From NCBI GenBank assembly GCA_041569895.1, contig JBFFXF010000036.1, positions 1 to 36,526 on the forward strand: a stretch of DNA of 36,526 bases, given 5' to 3'. Made by a program: the position numbers and the translations under genes. Source of the stretch: JBFFXF01 sp041569895 (GTDB lineage Bacteria; Planctomycetota; UBA8108; JACQVS01). The notes beneath the pieces were generated by a model. That model was not told where the DNA came from and did no database searches. It saw only the letters and a program-made list of their open reading frames with translations. Numbering within the stretch: position 1 is the first letter of the stretch; every line of letters starts with the position of its first letter. Shown here one piece after another: positions 1 to 9,028 of this stretch.

Positions 1-2
1 AC

Positions 3-275
3 ATCAGTGACCTGGTGGAGGAGATCAACGTACCCTTCCAGGTGTACCACGGGGGGCCGGTAGAGCAGGATAACCTGTATTTCATCCACAAGGTGTCCCA
101 TCTCATACAGAACAGCGTGGAGATCTCTGATGGCATCTACTGGGGTGGTGATTTTGACAAGACCATAGAGCTTATCAATAACCGTGTGATCGACCAGAAA
201 GACATACGTTTCTTCCTGGGCTATTCCGGCTGGGCCAGCCTGCAATTGGACCAGGAACTGGATTCCAAGTCCCCG
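3..275 (+). CDS. YqgE/AlgH-family protein, internal fragment (foreign-looking)
   Basis: The frame is open from the window edge and encodes about 91 residues that read as the middle of a YqgE/AlgH (UPF0301) protein. Visible family motifs are a GGPVEQDNLYFIH segment, ISDGIYWGGDFD, and FFLGYSGWASLQLDQEL. The motif wording matches Bacteroidota members best, from memory of the family. The gene lacks its N-terminus (window edge) and stops being YqgE-like right after residues LDSKS, where the family normally continues with Trp. Base use differs from the rest of the window: three ATA Ile codons occur in about 90 codons and GC is visibly lower. The family has no firmly established biochemical role. 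I read this as a fragment joined to unrelated DNA, most simply an assembly chimera at the contig end. A real recombination scar is less likely. Confidence 0.8.
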
Positions 276-282
276 GACCGCG
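268..282. other. Chimeric junction between YqgE fragment and dockerin gene
   Basis: To the left the plus strand encodes a low-GC YqgE-like protein. To the right the minus strand encodes a dockerin-like motif, RGDVTADGALNITDAV, that ends within a few codons of the same point. Neither protein is completed. The exact breakpoint cannot be fixed because both reading frames happen to stay open across it. Confidence 0.75.
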
Positions 283-3200
283 TCGGTGATGTTGAGGGCG
301 CCATCGGCGGTGACGTCGCCGCGGATGAACGGCGTCCCCACCGGCGGGGGCGCATCACAGGCTGTCCCGACGACGGCTCCCGCCTCCGGTTCGACGTCGG
401 TGCACGGGACGACCCTCGTCGTGTCGAGCGGCTCTGCGAGACAGCCGTCGAAGACGAAGACCCGGCCGCCCGAGCCGCCGCCTCCCTCGGTGTAGGAGAA
501 CTGCACGAGGTTGACGCCGGGCTGGAGCTCGGCCTCGACGGGGCCCGTCTGGAACTGGTTGGCGCCGCCGAAACCACGACCGGTCCTGTGCTCGGCGAGG
601 TTCTCGCCGTTGACGAAGAGCGCTGCGGAGTCATCGCTCGCGAACGCGAGCCAGACCGTCGTCGGCGCGTCGGTCAGGTTGTTGAGGAAGAAGAAGAGGG
701 TCGAGGTGTAGTTGTCGGGCGGAATCAGGAAGGGGTCACCCGGATCCCGCGCCGGACCGTACACCAGCTCGCCGTTGAAGAGTCCGGGGTCGCCCGGCGT
801 CCCGAGGAATGGCTCGAGATCTCCGAACGTGCCGTTCGCCCCGTCGTAGAGCACCAGCTCGCTGGTCACGCCACCGTCACCGTCGATGTCGCGGATGAAG
901 GAACCGACCACACCCGAGGCGTCGGTGACGGTCGCTCCCGGGCGCACGTTGGCGACGCTGGCGGGCTCGCCATCGATGGTGATCCAGTCCTCGGGGAACG
1001 TGTCGTCCAGGACACCCTGGAGACTGTTGCCGACGACCGACTCGATCGGCTCGAGGGGGGCGAGGAACTGCGTGATGGCGCCACTCGGCGCGAGGATGCC
1101 GATGTCCTGGCCGCCGACGCGCGGATCGTCGTGTCCCTCCGGCGAGTATCCCTCCGGATCGATTGTCGTCTCGAGCGCAATCGGGACGCCGTTTTCGTCC
1201 TCGAAGCGGATGCACATGTTGTAGCCGCCGCCGTTCTCGAACGTGTAGACCGCGAAGAGGTTCTTGCCCTCGTCGAGATTCACCGAGAACTTGTCGGCGA
1301 AACCCGGGTGCCCGCGGCACGCCTGGTTCGTCCAGACCGGGAAGCCATTGACGCGGACGGCGCCGGAGTCATCGCTGCCGAAGCCGACCCGCACGAGCTG
1401 CTTGCCGCCGGTCTGGTTGTCGACGTAGAAGTAGGCGACGTTCATCGACTGGTTGACGTCGCCGCCGTAGATGCTCCCGACCTGCCAGTCGAAGAGGCCG
1501 CTCGTTGTCGTCGCGGCGCGGATGATGCCGGGACCGAGCGGGTCGACGATGCCGCCGGCGTCGGGGAAGAACCTGTCGATGGCCGCCACGCTCATGGCGT
1601 CCTGATCCCAGCCGGCGCCGATCGAGCCGTCGAGCTCACCGGGCAAGCCTTCCCCGAAGCGAGGCGTGATCGCCAGGCCGTCTCTCGGGACGATGGTGGC
1701 GTCGGTGTACTCGTTGCCGTCCTGGTCCTCACCGCTCACCCAGCCGGATTCGATCTCCTCCGGGGTGACCGAGCAGCCCTGGCTCGGCGCCATGTCGATC
1801 GATGGCGTCACCAGGACCTCGGAGACGAATCCCGGGTGCGAGCAGCCGGCGATGCGGGAGTCGCCGCCGACCGTCGCGCGCTGCTGCCCGAGGGTGACGA
1901 TTCCGCTCACGCCGCCCTGGGCCCGTGTGCAGGCGCCGTCGAGGGTCAGCGTGTAGGACAGTGTCGGGCCGGCGACGTTCGTCCAGGCGACGTTGCCGCC
2001 GTCCGGGCCCGGAACGCCACCGGGCGAGATCTCCGACACCGTGAAGATCGGATTGAAGTTCTCGAGGAGATCGAACCGGCCGGGCGGATCCTCGACGGTG
2101 ACGGTGACGCGCGCCGTGACCCTCCCGTCGCCGGCGACGGTGGTCTCGATCGCCCGGGTCGCCGTGACCTCCTCGAAACCGGGCGGCAGCGCGCTCACCT
2201 CGACGACCTCGGGATCGAGCCGGTCGCCGCAGTTGTTCTCGGCCACCCGCAGGCGGAAGCCGGAGCCGCCGCCGCCCTCGAGGTACGAGATCTGCAGCAG
2301 GTTCGCGCCGGGCTCGAGGATGATCTCCGCGGGACCGTTCTGGATGGTCCCGGCGGCGCCCCAGCCGCGGCCACCGACGTGCTCGAGGATGAGCTCGCCG
2401 TTGACGAAGAGGGCGGCCGAGTCGTCGCTCGCGAAGCCGACGATGGCTGTCTGTTCCTCATCGGTCTTGTTGTTGAGGAAGACGAATCCGGTCGAGGTGT
2501 AGTTGTCCGGGTTCGGCGCGTAGAAGCTCTCGCCGTTGAAGCCGTTCGATCCCGGGAACTCTGCCTTGACGAGGACCGTGGCGTTGCAGACGCCGATCGC
2601 CGTTCCACGAACGCCGGTGGCGACCGCGGTCAGCGAGTCCGGGTCGACCGCCGGGCCCACGAGGGCGCCGGGGAAGACGTTGTCGACGTTCGGCTCCTCG
2701 CCATCGATCGAGATCCAATCCCCGGGCAACGACTGGCCTCCCGGAGGTCCGGTGGCGCCGAAGGGCTGATCGAGCACGTTCGCCGGCACCAGCGCCACGT
2801 TGACGAAGCCGTTGGCATCGACGGCAGGCGTCTCGCCGCCGCCCACGTCATCGCACGCGATGGGCTCGTATCCGGTCGGATCGATCGTCGTCTTCATGCC
2901 GAGCCCGTTGCCGTTCTCGTCCTCGAAGCGGATGCGGACGTTGTATCCGCCGCCGTTCTCGAAGGTGTAGAAGGAGACGAGGTTCTTGCCGGGGCGCAGC
3001 GTCACGGGGAACTTGTCCGCAAAGCCGGGGTCGCCGCGGCAGGCCGTGATCGCGTGCACCGGGCAACCGTTCACCCGGACGCCACCGGAGTCGTCCGAGC
3101 CGAAGCCCATGTTGACATTCATGTCTTCGCCGGTGTCGTTGATCGCGTAGAAGAAGGCGACGTTCATCGTCTGGTTGACATCGGCGTTGTAGATGTCGGC

Positions 3201-5339
3201 CCGCTGCCAGTTCCAGAAGCTGTTGCCCGACGTCGCGACCCGGAGGACGCCGCCGGTCGAGATGGGATCCGCCGGATCGTCGAAGAACGCATCGTTGTTG
3301 ATGGTGCTCCAGCCGCCCGAGTTCGGCGCCTCACCGAGCCAGTCGGGGAAGATCACCATGCCCTCGCGCGGGACGATCGATTCATCGGTGTACTCGTTCC
3401 CGTCGCCGTCCTCGCCGCTGATCCAGTCGCCGCGAATGTCGGTGACCGGCACGTTACAGCCCTGGGAGCCGACCATGCTGATCGACGGCGTCACGAGCAC
3501 TTCGGGGACGATCGGCAGCACGAACCCGGGGAACTCCTCCGGCTGCTCCCGACCACGGTTGTCCCCCGCGCCGCCACTTCCGTAAGGACCCGGATCGATG
3601 GTGGTCTCGACGCCCGCCGGCGTGAATGTCTGGTCCTCGAAACGGATGCCCATGTTGTAGCCGCCGCCGTTCTCGAACGTGTAGACCGAGACGAGGTTGT
3701 GTCCGGGATAGAGCCTCACCGGGGCCTTGTCGGTGAAGCCAGGGAATCCCCGGCACGCGGTGATCGAATGCACCGGCACGCCGTTGACGCGCACGCCGCC
3801 AGAGTCGTCGGAGCCGAAACCGATGACGACGTCCATCGGATCGGGATCCGGATTGACCGCGTAGAAGTACGCGATGTTCATCGTCAGGTTCGGGTCGGAA
3901 GCGTAGATGCTCGCCGCTTGCCAGTCGTAGAAGCCGGAGCCGTCCGTCGTTTCGACCGCTACCAGCCTGGAGGGCCCGAACTCGTCCGCAGCGTCGATCC
4001 ACCATTCGTTGCCGAGAAACGGATCGCCGATGAAGTCCATGCCGTTGGAGAGGACGTTATCCCAGTCGGGCCGGATCTCGAGGTCCTCGCGGGGAACGAT
4101 CGTCGCGTCGGTGTACTCGTTCCCGTCGCCGTCCTCGCCGCTGATCCACTCGCCCTCGATCTGGGCGACCGGCACGTTGCAGCCCTGGATTCCGGGGTTG
4201 TTGATCGGGTCGTCCATGTTGAAGGACGCCGTCACCAGCACCTGGCCCGGGAACGGCGAGATGAAGATACCCCCCGGAATCGAGGTCGCGCCGCCGACAG
4301 GGACGGTGATGGCGGCGTTCGAGAAAACGCCCTCGACCCTCCCCTGACGGGTGTTGAATTCACCCGTTCGCGCGAGCGTGTAGCTCAACCGGGCCGCGGT
4401 GACGTTCGTCCACCTGATCTGGCCGCCGGCGACCTCGGCCGCGGGCACGACGTTGCTGACCTGCCAGCCCGCGTCGAAGTTCTCGCGGAGGTTGTAGCTG
4501 CCCTGCGTGTCGACGTCGATGGTGATGTTCGCGGTGGTGACGTCGCCGGCCGTGCTGGCGACGATCGAGCGCTGCGCGGGTGACTCGAAGAGCTCGATCG
4601 GATCGATGCCGACCTCGATCTGGCCCTCGCCGCTGACGAGCGGCGTGCAGTTCGCGGCGTCCTCGAAGCGCAGTCGCCCGCACCACCCGCCGCCGTTCTC
4701 GAAGATCTTCAGGGTGACGAGGTTGCCCCCCGGCATGAGGGTCGTCGAGAAGCGACTCTGGACGACGCCCGCCCCGCCGCAGGGGCGACAGGCGGTCTCC
4801 GAGAAGACGACCACGCGGTTGATCTCCACCTGGACGCTGTCGTCGCTCGAGACGCCACCGTTGACCGGCAGCGGCGCACCGGTGAGGTTGTTGACGTACG
4901 CCCAGGCGTACGCCATCACCTGGTCGCCGTTGATCGGTTCACCATCGAAGACCAACGTCTCGCCGGGTTGAGAGACGAAGATCTGCGGGTCACCGGAGGC
5001 GTCCAGGAACGCGGCGGGGTGGAGCCCCGTCAGCGCGACGTTCCCCACGCCCTCGCACTCCGCCGGATCGAGCACCGGCGGACCGATGACCAGCCCCGAC
5101 TCGGGGATGATGTTCTGCTGGTTGGTCTCGCCGTCGCACAGATAGTCGCGCGCCATGTCCGCAGCGCTGATCGTGCAGCCGTTCCCGGCGTTGTATCCAC
5201 CGAGAATCAGCCACTCGTCGATGAAACCATCCAGCGTCGTTCCGCCCGAGAGCCGGTTCACGGGCAGAAGCGCCAGTGCCACGACACCGAAGCCGGTGAG
5301 CCATCGGACACATCGAGACGATGCGAATGAGGAACGCAT
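276..5339 (-). CDS. Large secreted repeat-module protein with dockerin, 3' truncated at junction
   Basis: About 1,690 residues are readable from the ATG at 5339, which has a strong AGGAGG six bases upstream and opens a signal peptide (Arg-rich start, hydrophobic core GVVALALL). The body is built of repeated beta-sandwich-like modules carrying GSDDS, VNG and FENGGG/EGGGG motifs. One lies near residues 140-230. Three longer units begin with EVLVT-type sequence and SGEDxDGNEYTD near residues 365, 613 and 1173, each leading to a W-x-SIY...FGSDDSGGVRVNG...YTFENGGGYN..IRFED unit. Two variants begin NYTST near 948 and 1546. The modules resemble sugar-binding or PA14/GH2-like jelly rolls, but I cannot name a Pfam family. 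A dockerin-like repeat starts near residue 1671 and is cut after one half at the junction. No catalytic domain is recognised, so an envelope or extracellular adhesion/scaffold role is an inference. Sequence past the junction stays open to the window edge but is only antisense to the YqgE fragment. Confidence 0.85.
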
Positions 5340-5670
5340 GAGACCCCTCCTGCGACTTCGTTTTCCGGTTGACCGCCGTCCACGACAGGGGAGCAACCGG
5401 CGATTCAACACGTCTGGTCGTAAAGAAAGACCCGGATTTCCCGAGAACCCTACAGGGGAGATTGTACGAAGGAGCACGTGGAAGTGAAGAAAAAACCGCT
5501 GCCGCGAGGTGGGCCGCGTCGGTCCCGTCCCGCTCACTGGAGTCCCGGAGCCCGCGGTTTGAAAAGCATCGACGCCCGCGGTACCTTGGTGGCCGCCGAT
5601 CAACCGCGGGACTTCCCGTGGGTTGGAACGCCGCAGCTCGGCTCCTCGTCAGCGAAAGGCAGCGGACAGG
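5340..5670. other. Divergent intergenic region
   Basis: This 331-base spacer separates the minus-strand secreted giant from the plus-strand kinase. It holds the giant's Shine-Dalgarno (5346-5351, minus), a possible minus-strand -10 TACAAT near 5465, and the plus-strand promoter candidate at 5559-5587. The nonamer GCCCGCGGT occurs at about 5550 and again at about 5574, with an inverted CCGCGGG at about 5605. No small gene is supported. Confidence 0.5.
5559..5587 (+). promoter_or_regulatory. Candidate sigma70-type promoter for pfkB operon
   Basis: TTGAAA (5559-5564) and TACCTT (5582-5587) are separated by exactly 17 bases. Transcription would begin near 5594, about 75 bases before the chosen GTG start. 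Confidence 0.5.
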
Positions 5671-6645
5671 GTGGAGGCCAACGACCCGTCGATCGTCATT
5701 TTCGGAGAGGTGCTCTTCGACGTCTTTCCCGACGGCCACGCCGTCCTCGGCGGCGCGCCGTTCAACGTCGCGTGGAACCTGCAGGGTCTCGGGCTCTCGC
5801 CCCTCTTCGTCAGCCGCGTCGGCGATGACGAGCGCGGCCGGCGGGTCCTCGACGCCATGGAGTCCTGGGGCATGTCGACGACGGGCGTCGAGGTCGATCC
5901 GGAGCGCCCGACCGGCGTCGTCGAGGTGTCGGTCGAGAACGGCAACCCCTCCTACGAGATCGTCCCCGATCAGGCCTACGACTTCGTCAGCGGCGACGCG
6001 GCCCTCGAGGCGATCGGCGCCACGGCGCCCGCGCTGCTCTACCGCGGGACGCTGGCGACGCGGTCCGCGGTCTCCCGGGCGGCGCTCGAGGGGCTCGATG
6101 CCGTGTCGCCGCAGACGCGGTTCATCGACGTCAACCTGCGCGCGCCCTGGTGGACGGCGAGCGAGGTGCGCGAGGCGGTGCGTCGCGCCGATGTCGTCAA
6201 GCTGAACCAGGATGAGCTGGAGGTCCTCGACGAGAGGGACGAAGATGACTGCGAGGGTGACCCTGGCGGTGAGACGAATGCTGGCGAGAACGACGACCGG
6301 GGGCGCAGCGTCGGCGACCTCGAGGCGCGCGCCCAGCGGCTCGTCGAATCCTGGAACTGCCGGCTGCTCGTGGTGACGCGGGGAGAATCGGGCGCCGTGG
6401 CCGTCGGTCCGGACGGCGCGATCGGGCGCGCCCGGCCGGCCCCGCTCGCCGCCGATGTGGCCGACACCGTCGGGGCCGGAGACGCGCTGAGTGCGGTCTG
6501 CATCCTCGGTTTGACGCGCGGGTGGGACGTCGAGACCATTCTGCGACGGGCCGTCGACTACGCCGCGACCGTCTGCACGATTCGTGGCGCGACGACCACG
6601 GCCCGGAGGTTCTACTCGGTGTGGGCGGCGCGCTGGTCGGAGTGA
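5671..6645 (+). CDS. PfkB-family carbohydrate kinase (fructokinase-like)
   Basis: This 324-residue protein transfers phosphate from ATP to a sugar. Visible hallmarks are the N-terminal IVIFGEVLFDVFPDG, the substrate-side glycine motif LGGAPFNVAWNLQGLG near residue 30, and the catalytic DTVGAGDAL near residue 265, where Asp is the general base of the ribokinase fold. I chose the GTG at 5671 (VEANDPS) because the frame upstream to TTG 5623 is not family-like and the start is preceded by GGACAGG. An acidic insertion of about 30 residues near 185-220 is unusual. The stop overlaps the next start as TGATG, so the gene is likely cotranscribed with the metallopeptidase and ATP-grasp genes. The nearby sucrose genes make fructose a plausible substrate, but PfkB specificity cannot be read from motifs alone. 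Confidence 0.85.
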   Translation: MEANDPSIVIFGEVLFDVFPDGHAVLGGAPFNVAWNLQGLGLSPLFVSRVGDDERGRRVLDAMESWGMSTTGVEVDPERPTGVVEVSVENGNPSYEIVPDQAYDFVSGDAALEAIGATAPALLYRGTLATRSAVSRAALEGLDAVSPQTRFIDVNLRAPWWTASEVREAVRRADVVKLNQDELEVLDERDEDDCEGDPGGETNAGENDDRGRSVGDLEARAQRLVESWNCRLLVVTRGESGAVAVGPDGAIGRARPAPLAADVADTVGAGDALSAVCILGLTRGWDVETILRRAVDYAATVCTIRGATTTARRFYSVWAARWSE

Positions 6646-7781
6646 TGAGCAAGAAGAAGAGAAAGACGGCGAAGAAGAAAAAAAAGAAGAAGGTCGCGCG
6701 GAGGGCGACGCGGACGGCGAGGCGCAGCTCGACGGCGAAGAAGAGCCGGGTGCGCTCGACACGCCGGCGCGAGCCCGCGTGGGCGCGGCTGCCGGAACGG
6801 GAGCTCCTCGACCTCAGGATGTGCGACCTCGGCCTGAAAATAGAGGGCACCAAGCTCGAGGGACGCATCGGCCAGATCTACCAGGAGCTCGAGCGCAAGG
6901 GTCTGCGCTTCAGGCCGCACTTCTGGCTCTCGTCGGAGTGGTTCTCGCCGGACGGCGTCCCGGGGGTCGCGATCCCCTTCTACCTCGCCCATCCCCGGCT
7001 GATCAAGCTCGAGGGCAAGCAGATGCTCGAGGTCGAGGGCGGCGATCACCGCTGGTGCATGAAACTGCTTCGGCACGAGGTCGGCCACGCCATCGACAAC
7101 GCCTACCGCCTGCGGCGGCGCCGCAAGTGGCAGCGCACATTCGGCAAGAGCTCGAAGCGCTACCCGGATTATTATCAGCCCAGGCCGTTCAGCCGTCGCT
7201 TCGTCATCCACCTCGACTACTGGTACGCGCAGAGCCACCCCACCGAGGACTTCGCGGAGACCTTCGCCGTCTGGCTCGGCCAGAACTCACGCTGGAAGAA
7301 GCGATACCGCGGCTGGCCCGCGCTCCGCAAGCTCGAGTACGTCGACGAGCTGATGGCGGAGATCGCGGGGACGCGGCCGCCGGTCAACAACCGAGAACGC
7401 GAGGAGCCGCTGCGACAGATCAAGACCACCCTGCGCGAGCACTACGAGGAGAAGCGGCGACGCTACGGCGTCGATTACCCCGACTTCTACGACAAGGACC
7501 TCGGCCGGCTCTTCGCCGACGCGCGGTCGTGCCCGCGTGGCGAACGCGCCTCGACCTTTCTCCGTCGCGTGCGTCCGGAGGTCCGTGAGCTGGTGTCGAA
7601 CTGGACCGGCCAGTACCAGTACACGATCGACCTCGTGCTGCGGGAGATGATCGAGAGGAGCAGGACGCTCAAGCTGCGCGTCGACCGGCCGGAGCAGAAG
7701 GTCAAGCTCGACGTGGCGGTCATGGTCTCGGTCCAGACCATGAACTACCTCCACGGCGGGCATCACCGGATCGCGCTATGA
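6645..7781 (+). CDS. Putative zinc metallopeptidase with Lys/Arg-rich N-terminal tail
   Basis: The protein has 378 residues. The HExxH motif HEVGH begins at residue 144, and a downstream SHPTEDFAETFAVWL supplies a plausible third ligand/Glu region, as in the uncharacterised putative zinc-binding metallopeptidase families (COG4307/Peptidase_Mx-like, from memory). The first 45 residues are extremely basic (MSKKKRKTAKKKKKKK then Arg-rich), like a histone-H1 tail, and no signal peptide is visible, so the protein is probably cytoplasmic. The ATG at 6645 overlaps the PfkB stop by one base, and the gene end overlaps the ATP-grasp start as ATGA. Tight coupling suggests a stoichiometric partnership with the ATP-grasp enzyme. 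The substrate is unknown. The basic tail could bind nucleic acid or be a target of modification, which is inference. Confidence 0.75.
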   Translation: MSKKKRKTAKKKKKKKVARRATRTARRSSTAKKSRVRSTRRREPAWARLPERELLDLRMCDLGLKIEGTKLEGRIGQIYQELERKGLRFRPHFWLSSEWFSPDGVPGVAIPFYLAHPRLIKLEGKQMLEVEGGDHRWCMKLLRHEVGHAIDNAYRLRRRRKWQRTFGKSSKRYPDYYQPRPFSRRFVIHLDYWYAQSHPTEDFAETFAVWLGQNSRWKKRYRGWPALRKLEYVDELMAEIAGTRPPVNNREREEPLRQIKTTLREHYEEKRRRYGVDYPDFYDKDLGRLFADARSCPRGERASTFLRRVRPEVRELVSNWTGQYQYTIDLVLREMIERSRTLKLRVDRPEQKVKLDVAVMVSVQTMNYLHGGHHRIAL

Positions 7782-8803
7782 AAAAGTTCCGGGTTCTCGC
7801 GCTGATGCGCGAGGAGAAGGTTCCGCCGGCGGACGTCGATTCGCTGTCGGACAAGGACGTGATGCCGTTCAAGACGGAGCTCCACGTCCTCGACGCGCTG
7901 AGGGACCTGGGCCACGAGGTCCGGGCGCTCGGCGTGTACGACGACGTCAGCATGATCCGGCAGTCGATCCTCGCCTGGAAGCCGCACATCGTCTTCAACC
8001 TGCTCGAGGACTTCATCGGCCTCGGCACCTACGTGCCCTTCGTCCTCGGGTACCTGGAGCTGATGCGGATTCCCTACACCGGCTGCAATCCGCGCGGGCT
8101 CATCCTCACCGACAACAAGGCGCTGATGCGGAAGATCCTCAGGCACCACCGCATCCCGATGCCGGACTTCGCCGCGGTTCCCCGCGGGCGCAAGCCGAGG
8201 CGGCCGAAGCGACTGTCGTTCCCGCTGATCGTCAAGTCGTCGACCGAACACGGGTCAGTGGGGATCTCGCAGGCGTCGATAGTCAACTCGGACGAGAAGC
8301 TCGCGGAGCGCGTCCGGTACGTTCACGAGAAGGTCAACTCCGACGCCATCGTCGAACAGTACATCGAGGGTCGCGAGCTCTACATGGGCGTCATCGGCCA
8401 CCACCGCCTCGAGACGCTGCCGATCTGGGAGATGTCGTTTGAGAAGCTCGCCGAGGGCGCGCCGAACATTGCCACCGAGAAGGCGAAGTGGGACCTCGAC
8501 TACCAGGAGCGCGTCGGGCTGACGACCGGCCCGGCGGACCTCGACGAGGAGACGCGCGGCAAGGTGATCCGGCTCTGCAAGCGCGTCTACCGCATCCTCG
8601 AGCTCAGCGCGTACGCCCGCGTCGACCTCCGCCTGACGGAAGACGGCACGATCTATCTCCTCGAGCCCAACCCGAACCCCGACCTCGCCGCGGACGAGGA
8701 GTTCGCGCAGTCGGCCGCGTCGGTCGGCATCGACTACGAGCAGCTGATCCAGCGCGTCCTCAACCTCGGCTTCAGCTACCAGGCCGGCTGGAAGGAAGAG
8801 TAG
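7778..8803 (+). CDS. ATP-grasp ligase, D-alanine-D-alanine ligase-like
   Basis: This 341-residue protein has D-Ala-D-Ala ligase organisation: an N-terminal Rossmann-like part (VLALMREEKV, PHIVFNLLEDFIG), a middle segment with GYLELMRIPYTGCNP and the TDNKALMRKIL lysine region, the ATP-binding FPLIVKSSTEHGSVGIS, and the C-terminal metal-site sequence ARVDLRLTEDGTIYLLEPNPNPDL. The family activates a carboxylate as acyl phosphate and joins it to an amine. The sequence departs from true Ddl in its long N-terminus and in its location away from murein genes. Translational overlap with the metallopeptidase points to a small-peptide or protein-tail modification system rather than cell-wall precursor synthesis. 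That assignment is inference. Confidence 0.82.
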   Translation: MKKFRVLALMREEKVPPADVDSLSDKDVMPFKTELHVLDALRDLGHEVRALGVYDDVSMIRQSILAWKPHIVFNLLEDFIGLGTYVPFVLGYLELMRIPYTGCNPRGLILTDNKALMRKILRHHRIPMPDFAAVPRGRKPRRPKRLSFPLIVKSSTEHGSVGISQASIVNSDEKLAERVRYVHEKVNSDAIVEQYIEGRELYMGVIGHHRLETLPIWEMSFEKLAEGAPNIATEKAKWDLDYQERVGLTTGPADLDEETRGKVIRLCKRVYRILELSAYARVDLRLTEDGTIYLLEPNPNPDLAADEEFAQSAASVGIDYEQLIQRVLNLGFSYQAGWKEE

Positions 8804-8844
8804 GGCCACCGGGCCCAGATCATTCGTACGCAAACAGTCGATCA

Positions 8845-8914
8845 CCCGACCCTGGGTCGGGGAGTGAAAAGAAAACCCTGACGGCGCATAGGCTTGTCCT
8901 GACCCAGGGTCAGG
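8845..8914. repeat. Pair of GACCC(A/T)GGGTC palindromes
   Basis: CCCGACCCTGGGTCGGG (8845-8861) and CCTGACCCAGGGTCAGG (8898-8914) are each perfect 8+1+8 palindromes, and their 11-base cores are also reverse complements of each other. A half copy, GGGTCAGGG, follows at 8932-8940. The same core recurs four times at 20647-20775. There is no T-run, so this is not a standard intrinsic terminator. It could be an operator pair or a dispersed repeat. Confidence 0.7.
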
Positions 8915-8924
8915 GTGGGTGGGG

Positions 8925-8953
8925 TTGCCCCGGGTCAGGGACCTTGTTATGAT
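8925..8953 (+). promoter_or_regulatory. Candidate promoter for sucrose operon
   Basis: TTGCCC (8925-8930) and TATGAT (8948-8953) are separated by 17 bases, with a start expected near 8960, about 70 bases before the sucrose-phosphate synthase start. The GGGTCAGGG half-palindrome lies inside the spacer between the two hexamers, where a bound protein could interfere with polymerase. Confidence 0.5.
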
Positions 8954-9028
8954 TCGTGTACGAAATGTAGGTCAGGAGCCGCCACGGCGCTCGATCGGGG
9001 GCGGCTCGCAGAGAAGGAACGGCCCGCC

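Noticed and set aside
15..4583. A 1,522-codon open frame on the plus strand
   Set aside because: Only the first ~86 codons are YqgE-like. The rest is Arg/Asp/Val-rich antisense sequence of the minus-strand secreted giant, whose opposite frame gives clear repeated domains, a signal peptide and a dockerin.
4990..6762. A 590-codon minus-strand open frame across the divergent region
   Set aside because: It crosses the pfkB gene antisense and overlaps the start of the secreted giant out of frame. The domain-bearing frames explain the region.
8845..8914. Rho-independent terminator after the ATP-grasp gene
   Set aside because: The palindromes are strong but lack a following T-run on either strand at a suitable position, and the same cores occur far from gene ends.
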